The notes beneath the pieces were generated by a model. The model ran no database searches, was not told the DNA's origin, and saw nothing but the letters and a program-made list of their open reading frames with translations. The translations under genes were made by a program, and so were the position numbers. Of a stretch of 12,739 nucleotides of DNA, positions 6,254-12,739 are shown piece by piece. The DNA is from Candidatus Rokuibacteriota bacterium. Lineage in GTDB: Bacteria > Methylomirabilota > Methylomirabilia > Rokubacteriales > CSP1-6. Location: NCBI GenBank assembly GCA_016201645.1, contig JACQCL010000110.1, positions 1-12,739 on the forward strand, written 5' to 3'. Positions within the stretch are counted from its first letter, which is position 1; each line of letters starts with the position of its first letter.

Positions 6254-7399
6254 ATGAAGAAGTACTACCTCATGGCCCCCGGCCCCACGCCGGTTCCCAA
6301 CCAGGTGCTCCTGGCGATGGCCCAGCCGATCGTCCATCACCGCACGCCAGCGTACCAGGCGCTGTTCGCCCAGGTGCGCGAAGGGCTGAAGTGGCTCATC
6401 CAGACCCGGCAGGAGACGATCGTCCTCGTGGCCTCGGGGACGGGCGCCATGGAGGCGGCCGTGACCAACACGCTTTCGCCCGGGGACAAAGTCCTGGTGG
6501 TGAGGGCGGGGAAGTTCGGGGAACGGTGGGCCGAAATCTGCAAGACCTTCGGCGTAGAGGTGGTCCCGCTCGACGCGCCCTTCGGTCAGACCGTTCCGGC
6601 TGACCGGGTCGCCGAAGCCTTGAAGAAGACGCCGGGGGTCCGGGCAGTCTTCTGCCAGCATAGCGAGACGTCCACCGGTGTCCTCCACGATGTCCAAGGC
6701 TATGCCCAGGCGACGCGCCAGAGCGAGGCGATTCTCGTCGTGGACGCGGTGTCGAGCCTGGGGGTGGCGGATCTGCCGATGGATGCGTGGGGAGTGGACC
6801 TCGTCGTTTCGGGCTCCCAGAAGGGGTTGATGCTCCCGCCGGGGCTCGCCTTCTGCACCCTCTCGGACAAGGCGTGGGAGCGAGTCAAGCAGGCGAAGCT
6901 CCCTCGGTACTACTTCAATCTGCTCGAGGAGAAGAAGCTCGTCGTGAAGAACCAGCCCCACTTCACCCCGGCGGTCTCGATCGTCGTCGGCCTCAAGGAA
7001 GTGTTGGCCATGCTCCAGGCCGAGGGGCTCGCCAACGTCTTCAAGCGCCACGACCGGCTGGCCCGTGCCACGCGGGCGGGCGTCGAGGCCCTGGGCCTCG
7101 AGCTCTTCGCCAAGGCCACGCCGAGCCCGGCGATCACCGCCGTCTTCTCGCCGAAAGGCATCGAGGGCGAGAAGGTCGTGGCCACCTTTGCCTCGTCACA
7201 CAACATCACCATCGCCGGCGGGCAGGGGGAGATGAAGGGGAAGGTCTTCCGGCTGGGTCACATGGGCTACGTGGGTGACTTTGATGTCCTCGTGGCCCTC
7301 GGGGCGTTGGAGCAGGTGCTGGCGGAGTTGGGGTACCCGGTGGACTGGGGTGCCGCGGTCGGGGCCGCGCAGAAGGTGTTGGCCGAGCACCCGTCATGA
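6254..7399 (+). CDS. Class V (AGXT/SgaA-like) aminotransferase, possible phosphoserine aminotransferase
   Basis: A PLP enzyme of fold type I, 381 residues, full length. It has P-G-P-T-P-V-P at the N-terminus, A-S-G-T-G-A-M-E-A-A, H-S-E-T-S-T-G-V, V-V-D-A-V-S-S-L-G with the PLP-pairing Asp, and the Schiff-base K190 in S-G-S-Q-K-G. The late G-Q-G-E-M-K-G-K-V-F-R-L-G-H-M-G is typical of alanine/serine-glyoxylate aminotransferases. AAAGGAG (6241-6247) is a strong ribosome binding site. Its stop overlaps the serA start (ATGA, 7396-7399). Class V enzymes of this type use alanine/glyoxylate or serine/pyruvate, and in some lineages (for example Methanococcales) a related broad enzyme is proposed to make phosphoserine. 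Coupling to serA favours the phosphoserine role here; that is inference. It lacks the overall look of classical SerC. Confidence 0.9.
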   Translation: MKKYYLMAPGPTPVPNQVLLAMAQPIVHHRTPAYQALFAQVREGLKWLIQTRQETIVLVASGTGAMEAAVTNTLSPGDKVLVVRAGKFGERWAEICKTFGVEVVPLDAPFGQTVPADRVAEALKKTPGVRAVFCQHSETSTGVLHDVQGYAQATRQSEAILVVDAVSSLGVADLPMDAWGVDLVVSGSQKGLMLPPGLAFCTLSDKAWERVKQAKLPRYYFNLLEEKKLVVKNQPHFTPAVSIVVGLKEVLAMLQAEGLANVFKRHDRLARATRAGVEALGLELFAKATPSPAITAVFSPKGIEGEKVVATFASSHNITIAGGQGEMKGKVFRLGHMGYVGDFDVLVALGALEQVLAELGYPVDWGAAVGAAQKVLAEHPS

Positions 7400-8979
7400 A
7401 GAAGGTGATCATCACCGACGGGCTCCAGGAGGTCGGGACCGAGGCCCTCCGCCGGGAGGGCCTTTCGGTTGAGGTGCTGCCCACGCTCCCCGAGGCGGAG
7501 CTCGCCGCCAAGATGGGGGACGCCCACGGCCTCGTCGTCCGGAGCGCCACAAAGGTGACGGCCAAGGTGATCGAGGCTGGCCGGACGCTCGAGGTGGTGG
7601 GGCGGGCCGGGGCCGGCGTGGACAACATTGACGTGGAGGCGGCGACCGAGCGGGGAATCGTCGTGATGAACACGCCCGGCGCCAACACGATCGCCGTGGC
7701 CGAGCACACGATCGGCCTGCTCCTGGCGCTCGCCCGCAAGCTCCCGCAGGCCCACGGCGCGCTCAAGGGTGGCCGGTGGGAGAAGGAGCGCTTTGCCGGG
7801 ATCGAACTCTACAACAAGGTCCTGGGGATCATTGGGCTCGGGCGGATCGGCGGGGAGGTGGCTCGCCGGGCCCTCGGCCTGCGCATGCAGGTCATCGCTT
7901 ATGACCCGTACCTCACCCAGGAGGCCGCCCAGCGGATCGGCGCGGAGGTCGTGGAGCTGGACCACCTCCTCGAGCGGGCCGACTTCATCTCGATCCACAC
8001 CCCCCTGACGGCGGAGACGCGGAACTTCCTGGGGGAGGCCGAGTTCGCGAAGATGAAGGACGGCGCCCGCATCATCAACTGCGCCCGGGGCGGCCTGATT
8101 AGCGAAGAGGCGCTGGTCAAGGCGGTTCTCCAAGGGAAGGTGGCCGGCGCGGCCCTCGACGTGTTCGAGCGGGAGCCGCTCCCCCGGGACCATCCGCTGC
8201 TCAGTCTGGACCAGGTGATTCTCACGCCTCACCTGGCTGCCTCGACGGAAGAAGCGCAGTCCGGGGTCGCCCTGGCGATCGCCCAGCAGGTGGCCGATGT
8301 GCTGGTCCGCGGCCTGGTGCGAAACGCCGTCAACGTCCCCTCGGTGGATGCCGAGACGCTCAAAGAGCTCCGGCCCTACCTCACCCTGACGGAGAAGATG
8401 GGTAGCTTCCTGGCCCAGCTGGCGGAGGGCCGGATGAAGCAGGTTCGCCTGGACTATGCCGGCGAGATCGCGGGGCAGACGACCTCCGTGCTGACGCTGG
8501 CCTTTCTGAAGGGCCTCCTCAACGTGATCCTGGAGGACAAGGTCTCGGACGTGAACGCCCCGTATCTGGCCAAGTCCCGGGGGATCAAGGTGATGGAGAC
8601 GAGAACCGCCGAGAGCGAGGATTACGCGAGCCTCGTGGCGGCCGAACTGGAGACCAGCAAGGGCTCCTGGCGGGTGGCGGGGACGCTCTTCCACAAGCGC
8701 GAGCCCCGGATTGTCAGGATCGACGGCTTTTCGCTGGAGGCACTCCCCTCAGGCTGGATGCTTGTTTTTGCCAACCTCGACGTGCCGGGGGTGATCGGCC
8801 GGATCGGCACGCTCTGTGGCCGCCACCAGATCAACATCGCGGGGATGCAGCTCGGCCGCGAGCGCCGAGGGGGGCAGGCCGTCTCGATCCTGAACCTGGA
8901 CGATCCCATCCCGGAGCCGATCCTTCGCGAAATCCGAACCATGCCGGATATCGTGTTCGCCAAGCTCGTCAAGCTCTAA
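7396..8979 (+). CDS. serA: D-3-phosphoglycerate dehydrogenase, long form with ACT domain
   Basis: It catalyses NAD-dependent oxidation of 3-phosphoglycerate to 3-phosphohydroxypyruvate, the first step of phosphorylated serine synthesis. The 527 residues show the full long form. The substrate domain has G-R-A-G-A-G-V-D-N-I-D, and the Rossmann motif G-L-G-R-I-G is near residue 145. The catalytic residues are R231 (C-A-R-G-G), E260 (F-E-R-E-P) and H279 (T-P-H-L-A). An ASB-type regulatory domain follows at about 320-450, and an ACT domain at about 455-527 (V-I-G-R-I-G-T-L, I-N-I-A-G-M-Q-L-G). ACT and ASB domains in this family usually carry serine feedback inhibition. The ATG overlaps the aminotransferase stop, and no independent strong ribosome binding site is seen, so translation is probably coupled. 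Confidence 0.97.
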   Translation: MKKVIITDGLQEVGTEALRREGLSVEVLPTLPEAELAAKMGDAHGLVVRSATKVTAKVIEAGRTLEVVGRAGAGVDNIDVEAATERGIVVMNTPGANTIAVAEHTIGLLLALARKLPQAHGALKGGRWEKERFAGIELYNKVLGIIGLGRIGGEVARRALGLRMQVIAYDPYLTQEAAQRIGAEVVELDHLLERADFISIHTPLTAETRNFLGEAEFAKMKDGARIINCARGGLISEEALVKAVLQGKVAGAALDVFEREPLPRDHPLLSLDQVILTPHLAASTEEAQSGVALAIAQQVADVLVRGLVRNAVNVPSVDAETLKELRPYLTLTEKMGSFLAQLAEGRMKQVRLDYAGEIAGQTTSVLTLAFLKGLLNVILEDKVSDVNAPYLAKSRGIKVMETRTAESEDYASLVAAELETSKGSWRVAGTLFHKREPRIVRIDGFSLEALPSGWMLVFANLDVPGVIGRIGTLCGRHQINIAGMQLGRERRGGQAVSILNLDDPIPEPILREIRTMPDIVFAKLVKL

Positions 8980-8983
8980 CGAC

Positions 8984-8995
8984 AGAACGCGTTCT
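8984..8995. promoter_or_regulatory. Perfect palindrome AGAACGCGTTCT, candidate TetR-type operator
   Basis: A perfect 12-bp palindrome with the AAC-N2-GTT core seen in operators of some TetR-family regulators. It sits 5 bases after the serA stop and 37 bases before the next start, about where a -35 region would lie. A T-run (8998-9002) follows, so a weak intrinsic terminator is an alternative, but the stem would be only 4-5 bp. Confidence 0.4.
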
Positions 8996-9017
8996 AGTTT
9001 TTAGGGCTTCCCTCCAT

Positions 9018-9023
9018 TACAAT
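9018..9023 (+). promoter_or_regulatory. -10 box (TACAAT) close to the phosphatase start
   Basis: TACAAT lies 9 bases before ATG 9033, so transcription would begin at about 9030 and the mRNA would be almost leaderless. Fitting this, no purine-rich ribosome binding site precedes the ATG. The -35 region is poor (TAGTTT at 17-base spacing) and overlaps the edge of the AGAACGCGTTCT palindrome. Confidence 0.4.
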
Positions 9024-9032
9024 AGTGCGGTT

Positions 9033-9638
9033 ATGAGTCTGCGCCTTTTTCTCTTGCGTCACGGTGAGACCCAGTGGAACCGCGAGGGGCGGTACCAGGG
9101 GTGCGTGGACGTCCGGCTCTGCCCAGAGGGGGTGGCTCAGGCCGAGGCGGTGTCGCTCGCCCTGGCGGAGCGCCCCCTGGCCGCGATCTACTCGAGCCCG
9201 CTCAGCCGCGCCCTGGAGACCGCCGAGGCGATTGCCGCCCGTCACGGGCTTGCCGTCGGGATTGATCCGGCCTTCCGCGAGATCTGTCATGGCCTCTGGG
9301 AGGGGCTCACGGCGGGCGAGGTGCGGAGGCGCTTCCCCGACCTCTACGCTCAATGGCGGGCGACTCCTGAGACCGTGACCATGCCGGAGGGCGAGAGTCT
9401 CACGGAGGTCCGGGCCCGTGTCCTCGACGGGCTCGAGCGCCTCCGCGCCAAGCACGACGACGAAACGGTCTGCCTCGTGGCTCACGGCACTCCCGTGCGG
9501 CTGTTGATCCTGGAGGCTCTCGGCCTGACCCCCGAGAGGCTCTGGGCTCTCGGCTGCCCGCCCGCCGGTCTTTCCGAGCTGGAATTCAACTCAGGCAGCG
9601 CGGCGCTTCGCCGCCTGAATGTCGTGAACCATGGATAA
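9033..9638 (+). CDS. Histidine-phosphatase (phosphoglycerate-mutase-like) family protein, possible phosphoserine phosphatase
   Basis: A 201-residue cytosolic enzyme of the branch-1 histidine phosphatase superfamily. The phosphohistidine motif is L-R-H10-G-E-T. The general acid is probably E83 in R-E-I-C-H-G-L-W-E-G, and the second core histidine is H151 in V-A-H-G-T. Relatives dephosphorylate sugar phosphates, alpha-ribazole phosphate (CobC) or 2-phosphoglycerate. A metal-independent phosphoserine phosphatase of this family is known from Hydrogenobacter thermophilus. The position right behind serA suggests that last role, but sequence alone cannot separate these activities. The start is fixed by the N-terminal family pattern, since the RHG motif begins at residue 9; there is no clear ribosome binding site. 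The last 8 bases overlap hisZ. Confidence 0.88.
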   Translation: MSLRLFLLRHGETQWNREGRYQGCVDVRLCPEGVAQAEAVSLALAERPLAAIYSSPLSRALETAEAIAARHGLAVGIDPAFREICHGLWEGLTAGEVRRRFPDLYAQWRATPETVTMPEGESLTEVRARVLDGLERLRAKHDDETVCLVAHGTPVRLLILEALGLTPERLWALGCPPAGLSELEFNSGSAALRRLNVVNHG

Positions 9639-10953
9639 GCGTCCCTTCCAGCCCCAGCTTCCCAAGGGCGTCAAGATCTACCTGCCCGACGAGGCCGCGG
9701 CCAAGCGCAACGTCGAGCAGCGCCTCCTGTCGGGTTTCAGCCGCTGGGGATACCGGGAGGTCGTGACGCCGACCTACGAGTACGCGGACGTCCTCTCGCT
9801 CGGCACCGACGAGACTCTCCAGGAGCGGATGTTCAAGCTGGTGGACCGGGACACGGGCCGGATGCTGGCGCTCCGCGCCGACATCACGCCTCAGATCGCC
9901 CGCATCGTGGCGACGCGGCTCCGCGACGAGCCCAAGCCGCTGCGGCTTGCCTATCTCACGAATGTCTTCCGGTACGAGGAGCCCCACGTCGGGCGCTACC
10001 GGGAGTTCTATCAGGCCGGCGTCGAGCTGGTGGGGCTGGAAAAGCCCGAGGCGGACGCCGAGATGATCGCGATGACAGTGGAGGGACTCCAGGCGCTCGG
10101 GCTTGCTCAATTTCAGCTCAACGTCGGCCAAGCCGACTTTTTCCGCGGGATCCTGGAGGAGCTGAAAATCGAGCGGGGCCAGGGGCGGCAGCTCCAGGAG
10201 GCCTTGAGCCGCAAGGACGCCTCGACGCTGGACCGCCTCGTCAAGGAACTGGCTCCGCCGGCGTCAACGGCCGAGCTCCTGCTGGCGTTGCCCGACCTCT
10301 TCGGGCGCGAGGAGGTGCTCGAGCGGGGGGCGAAGCTGGTGAAGAACGCGAGGTCCGAGCGCGCCCTGGCGAACCTCGCGGAGGTTCACCGGCTCGTCCG
10401 CGCGTACGGGCTGGCCGAGGCCGTCATCCTGGACCTGGGGGAAGTCCGCGGCTTCGATTACTACTCCGGGGTGTACTTCGAGGGGTACGTGAGCGGGCTG
10501 GGGGCCCCCCTCTGCGGGGGCGGGCGCTACGACCATATGCTGGCTCGCTTCGGCTACGACTGTCCGGCCACGGGCTTTGCCTTCGAGGTGGGGCGGGCGC
10601 TCCTGGCGATGGAGGCTCAGCGTGTGGCCGTGCCGCTCGAGGGCCCGGACTTCTTCATCATCGACTTCACCCCCGAGAAGACTCTCGCCCTCTCGCTCTC
10701 CCGGCGTCTCAGGGACCTGGGAGCTGCGGTGGCTCGCGACATCATCACGCGGGGGCTCCAAGAGTCGCTCGTCTACGCGCGGGGTCAGCGGGCCCGCTGG
10801 GCTCTGGTGATCGGCGGCCCCAAGACGAAGGCTGATGAACTGCTGGCGATCGAGCTTGCGACGGGTTCCGAACGGACACTGAGAGCGGGGGAGCTTCTCG
10901 AAGCGCCGGCCAAGTGGTTCTCTATCGAGAGCGGAGGCGGCGGCCGTGCCTAA
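9631..10953 (+). CDS. hisZ: ATP phosphoribosyltransferase regulatory subunit (HisZ)
   Basis: A catalytically inactive paralog of histidyl-tRNA synthetase that activates short-form HisG in the first step of histidine synthesis. Motif L81-R-A-D-I-T with I-A-R-I (in place of the L-R-P-E-G-T of true HisRS), F113-R-Y-E with G-R-Y-R-E-F-Y-Q-A-G-V-E-L, R273-G-F-D-Y-Y-S-G and C295-G-G-G-R-Y-D together point to HisZ. At 440 residues it is longer than many HisZ proteins. The C-terminal part (about 340-435) resembles an anticodon-binding-like domain, which some HisZ (for example Bacillus) keep. It overlaps the previous gene by 8 bases and purA by 8 bases. hisG is not in the window. A divergent HisRS is the alternative, judged unlikely. 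Confidence 0.87.
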   Translation: MDKRPFQPQLPKGVKIYLPDEAAAKRNVEQRLLSGFSRWGYREVVTPTYEYADVLSLGTDETLQERMFKLVDRDTGRMLALRADITPQIARIVATRLRDEPKPLRLAYLTNVFRYEEPHVGRYREFYQAGVELVGLEKPEADAEMIAMTVEGLQALGLAQFQLNVGQADFFRGILEELKIERGQGRQLQEALSRKDASTLDRLVKELAPPASTAELLLALPDLFGREEVLERGAKLVKNARSERALANLAEVHRLVRAYGLAEAVILDLGEVRGFDYYSGVYFEGYVSGLGAPLCGGGRYDHMLARFGYDCPATGFAFEVGRALLAMEAQRVAVPLEGPDFFIIDFTPEKTLALSLSRRLRDLGAAVARDIITRGLQESLVYARGQRARWALVIGGPKTKADELLAIELATGSERTLRAGELLEAPAKWFSIESGGGGRA

Positions 10954-12277
10954 CATCGTCGTCGTCGGGAGCCAGTGGGGCGACGAGGGGAAGGGCAAGG
11001 TGGTGGACATCCTGGCCCCCCACGTGGACGCCGTCGTCCGCTACCAGGGCGGCAACAACGCCGGGCACACCGTCGTCGTCGGGCGGGAAAAGTTCGTCCT
11101 CCACTCGATCCCCTCCGGGATCCTGCACCCGGGGCTCCGCTGCGTCATCGGCTGCGGCGTCGTCGTGGACCCGGCCGACCTGATCGAAGAGATGGAGGCG
11201 CTCGTCCGGCGGGGGATCGTGCTCGACGGCAACCTCTACATCTCCCGGAACGCCCACCTCATCATGCCCTACCACCGCGCGCTCGACCTGGCCATGGAGG
11301 CCAAGCTCGGCGATCGACGCATCGGCACGACGGGCAAGGGCGTGGGCCCGGCCTACATGGACAAGGCCGCGCGACTGGGGATCCGGATGGCCGACCTCCT
11401 GAACGAGCCGCTCTTCCGAGAGAAGCTGGAGTTCAATCTCACCCGGAAGAACCGGTCCCTCAGCGAGGTCTACGACGCCAAGACCTTCACGGTCGAGGAA
11501 ATCCTGGGGCCCTACCTCCGCTACGCCGGGTGGCTCGCCCCGTACATCACGGACACCGCGCTGCTCCTGAACCGGTGGATCGCGAACGGCCAGTCGGTGC
11601 TCTTCGAGGGGGCCCAGGGGACGATGCTGGACGTTGACCACGGCACCTACCCCTTCATCACGTCCTCCAGCACGACGGCGGGAGGCGCCTCCACGGGGAC
11701 GGGCGTGCCGCCGACCAAGATCCACGGCGTGCTCGGGGTCTCGAAAGTCTACACGACCCGCGTCGGGGGCGGGCCGTTTCCGACGGAGCTTCGCGGCAAG
11801 ATGGCCGAGGCCTTGCGCGCGCGCGGCAATGAGTATGGCGCCACGACCGGCAGGCCGCGGCGGTGCGGCTGGTTCGACGCCGTGGTCGGCCGCTACGCCG
11901 TCCGCGTGAACGGGCTCGACACGATCGCGCTGACGAAGCTGGACGTGCTCGACGAGTTCGAGACCGTCAAGATCGCCGTCGGCTACCGCTACCGGGGCGA
12001 GCTGCTCACCGAGGTCCCCAGCGAAGAGCGGATCTGGAACGAGGCGGAGCCGGTCTATGAGGAGATGTCGGGGTGGCAGTGCTCGACCGCCGGCCTCCGG
12101 GACTACGCGGAGCTGCCGGCCAAGGCGCGCCAGTACGTGGAGCGGCTGGCTGAAGTGGTGGGGTGTGATTTCTGTCTGGTTTCCACGGGGGCGGTGAGGG
12201 ACGACACGATCCTCATGGACGGCTCGCCGCTCGTCCGGTGGTTCCCCTCCCTCCGCGGCTCCATCCCGCCGCGCTGA
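10946..12277 (+). CDS. purA: Adenylosuccinate synthetase
   Basis: It joins IMP and aspartate using GTP to give adenylosuccinate, the committed step toward AMP. The 443 residues are slightly above the usual 430. The P-loop-like G-S-Q-W-G-D13-E-G-K-G-K has the catalytic Asp13, and G-G-N-N-A-G-H41-T has the catalytic His41, at the same numbers as E. coli. Other motifs are T-T-G-K-G-V-G-P-A-Y, F-E-G-A-Q-G-T-M-L-D-V-D-H-G-T-Y-P-F, T-A-G-G, P-P-T-K-I, T-G-R-P-R-R-C-G-W-F-D and T-K-L-D-V-L-D. Start GTG 10946 has GGAGG at 10933-10937 and lies inside the end of hisZ (8-base overlap). The hisZ-purA link recurs in some proteobacteria; AMP/ATP supply and ATP-PRT both bear on purine balance. Confidence 0.98.
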   Translation: MPNIVVVGSQWGDEGKGKVVDILAPHVDAVVRYQGGNNAGHTVVVGREKFVLHSIPSGILHPGLRCVIGCGVVVDPADLIEEMEALVRRGIVLDGNLYISRNAHLIMPYHRALDLAMEAKLGDRRIGTTGKGVGPAYMDKAARLGIRMADLLNEPLFREKLEFNLTRKNRSLSEVYDAKTFTVEEILGPYLRYAGWLAPYITDTALLLNRWIANGQSVLFEGAQGTMLDVDHGTYPFITSSSTTAGGASTGTGVPPTKIHGVLGVSKVYTTRVGGGPFPTELRGKMAEALRARGNEYGATTGRPRRCGWFDAVVGRYAVRVNGLDTIALTKLDVLDEFETVKIAVGYRYRGELLTEVPSEERIWNEAEPVYEEMSGWQCSTAGLRDYAELPAKARQYVERLAEVVGCDFCLVSTGAVRDDTILMDGSPLVRWFPSLRGSIPPR

Positions 12278-12285
12278 CGGTTCCG

Positions 12286-12294
12286 TGGTAGAAT
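12286..12294 (+). promoter_or_regulatory. Extended -10 element (TGG-TAGAAT) for the tRNA pair
   Basis: TGG immediately before TAGAAT fits an extended -10 promoter, with transcription expected to start near 12301, three bases before the tRNA-Lys 5' end. No -35 hexamer is seen at normal spacing; extended -10 promoters can do without it. The tRNAs might instead be read through from purA. Confidence 0.4.
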
Positions 12295-12303
12295 TCTCGC
12301 GCC

Positions 12304-12379
12304 GAGCCGTTAGCTCAGTAGGTAGAGCACCTGCCTTTTAAGCAGGGGGTCGGTGGTTCGATCCCACCACGGCTCACCA
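12304..12379 (+). tRNA. tRNA-Lys (anticodon TTT)
   Basis: A full cloverleaf of 76 bases with encoded CCA. The acceptor stem is GAGCCGT/ACGGCTC (7 bp), the D stem GCTC/GAGC with loop AGTAGGTA, and the anticodon stem CCTGC/GCAGG with loop CTTTTAA (anticodon at 12337-12339). The variable loop is GGGTC, and the T arm is GGTGG-TTCGATC-CCACC. The discriminator base is A at 12376. All stems pair perfectly. Confidence 0.98.
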
Positions 12380-12458
12380 GACCCCGTCGTCTAGCCTGGC
12401 CAAGGACGCGACCCTTTCAAGGTCGAGATCGCGGGTTCGAATCCCGCCGGGGTCACCA
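12380..12458 (+). tRNA. tRNA-Glu (anticodon TTC)
   Basis: A 79-base cloverleaf with encoded CCA, starting at the base right after the CCA of tRNA-Lys. The acceptor stem is GACCCCG/CGGGGTC (7 bp), the D stem GTC/GAC, and the anticodon stem CGACC/GGTCG with loop CTTTCAA (anticodon at 12416-12418). The variable loop is AGATC, and the T arm is GCGGG-TTCGAAT-CCCGC. The discriminator base is A at 12455. A UUC anticodon reads GAA/GAG. Confidence 0.97.
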
Positions 12459-12633
12459 CACCTTTTGGCCGGTCCGGAGCGCCTTCCGTGGGGCCCCGAG
12501 CCCGACGCGCGTGATGTGAAGATCTGTCTTCTCGTGGAAACCGTGCCGAGGAAGAAGAAAGTGGCCCATATCGAAAATTCCGGCTTGACAGCGCGGGGAG
12601 CGCTTCGGGTACCGTGAACTCGTAGGGCCGGAA
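12459..12633 (+). other. Non-coding gap between the tRNAs and the lipoprotein gene
   Basis: These 175 bases hold no convincing gene on either strand. They contain a GGGGCCCC palindrome (12490-12497), a weak hairpin GAAGA-TCTG-TCTTC (12518-12531) without a T-run, and the promoter candidate described separately. No clear terminator for the tRNA transcript is seen. The stretch around 12532-12580 is richer in A+T than the surrounding sequence, as expected upstream of a promoter. Confidence 0.6.
12585..12615 (+). promoter_or_regulatory. Promoter candidate for the lipoprotein gene (TTGACA with long spacer)
   Basis: A perfect -35 hexamer TTGACA (12585-12590) is followed, after 19 bases, by TACCGT (12610-12615), which keeps the first T, the A and the last T of the -10 box. 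The spacer contains the inverted repeat AGCGC-N5-GCGCT (12590-12604). A long spacer with a dyad is the arrangement typical of MerR-family-controlled promoters, but the -10 is weak and no regulator gene is seen. Confidence 0.45.
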
Positions 12634-12739
12634 ATGAGCGGAGCGCGCGGCGCCCTTGGCTTCCTGATCGGGTTCGCGCTCGCGGCATGCGCGACCCTTC
12701 CGGATTTCCCCCTCGTGCCCTGGGGGCAGCCGGGAGAGC
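12634..12739 (+). CDS. Predicted lipoprotein, N-terminal fragment only
   Basis: The first 35 codons of a gene that continues past the window. A short positive-to-hydrophobic signal sequence (M-S-G-A-R, then L-G-F-L-I-G-F-A) leads to a lipobox L-A-A-C with the cysteine at residue 19, so export and lipid attachment by the Lgt/LspA pathway is predicted. The mature part begins C-A-T-L-P-D-F-P-L-V-P-W-G-Q-P-G-E and is rich in proline, as in many outer-membrane lipoprotein linkers. ATG 12634 is preceded by AGGG at 12624-12627 (6-base spacing). Too little is present to assign a family. Confidence 0.65.
   Translation, partial: MSGARGALGFLIGFALAACATLPDFPLVPWGQPGE

Noticed and set aside
7267..8694. 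A 475-codon minus-strand open frame opposite serA
   Set aside because: Its product is rich in H, R, L, G and P without a fold or motif, as expected for the antisense of GC-rich coding DNA. serA on the other strand has every catalytic residue.
12518..12531. Hairpin GAAGA-TCTG-TCTTC as a terminator for the tRNA transcript
   Set aside because: The stem has only 5 bp with A/T pairs, and no T-run follows.
12374..12688. Open frame of 104 codons on the minus strand across tRNA-Glu and the gap
   Set aside because: It runs antisense through the tRNA-Glu gene and part of tRNA-Lys; its G-G-I-R-T-R-D-L-type string is the well-known false protein made by antisense tRNA T-arm sequence. No ribosome binding site.
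1..12739. CRISPR array, insertion sequence, integrase, phage or toxin-antitoxin genes
   Set aside because: No regularly spaced repeats, terminal inverted repeats, transposase motifs or toxin families were seen. Base composition and codon use look even across the window.

Overview
The window is a gene-dense, very GC-rich stretch (by eye about 65-70% G+C) of a bacterial chromosome. Every recognisable gene lies on the + strand. Junctions are tight: 4-base ATGA/TTGA overlaps, 8-base overlaps and one 23-base overlap. GTG and TTG starts occur, and the genes are housekeeping or accessory metabolic genes. There is no transposase, integrase, CRISPR array or phage gene. The DivIVA/YlmG/YggS/ProC block, the HisZ-PurA pair and the base composition fit a deep-branching diderm bacterium such as the Methylomirabilota/Rokubacteria group. 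That placement is an inference from gene content and GC, not something the sequence proves.

Region 1 (1-5749) is probably one long operon: pgeF (5' end cut off), yggS, proC, a one-unit yggT/ylmG, divIVA, a DUF167 (yggU) gene, mtnA, and a two-domain SagB-type nitroreductase/dehydrogenase. The first six resemble the cell-division-associated ylm cluster of Gram-positive bacteria merged with the proteobacterial yggS-proC-yggT-yggU cluster. The SagB-like gene starts at a TTG that overlaps the mtnA stop. No peptide precursor or cyclodehydratase gene is visible near it.

Region 2 (5750-6253) holds one small gene whose whole product is predicted to be a coiled coil. It is followed by the best promoter in the window (TTGACT-N18-TATAGT). 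A perfect palindrome lies inside the promoter spacer and a CRP/FNR-like dyad lies in the 5' leader.

Region 3 (6254-9638) encodes a class V aminotransferase, a full-length D-3-phosphoglycerate dehydrogenase (SerA) and a histidine-phosphatase-family enzyme. Read together they could be a full phosphorylated serine pathway built from non-classical parts: an aminotransferase in place of SerC and a phosphoglycerate-mutase-like phosphatase in place of SerB. This is the most interesting hypothesis in the window.

Region 4 (9631-12277) is hisZ (regulatory paralog of histidyl-tRNA synthetase) overlapping purA (adenylosuccinate synthetase). Region 5 (12278-12739) has tRNA-Lys(TTT) and tRNA-Glu(TTC) with no base between them, a 175-base non-coding gap containing a TTGACA promoter candidate, and the first 35 codons of a lipoprotein gene that runs off the end.
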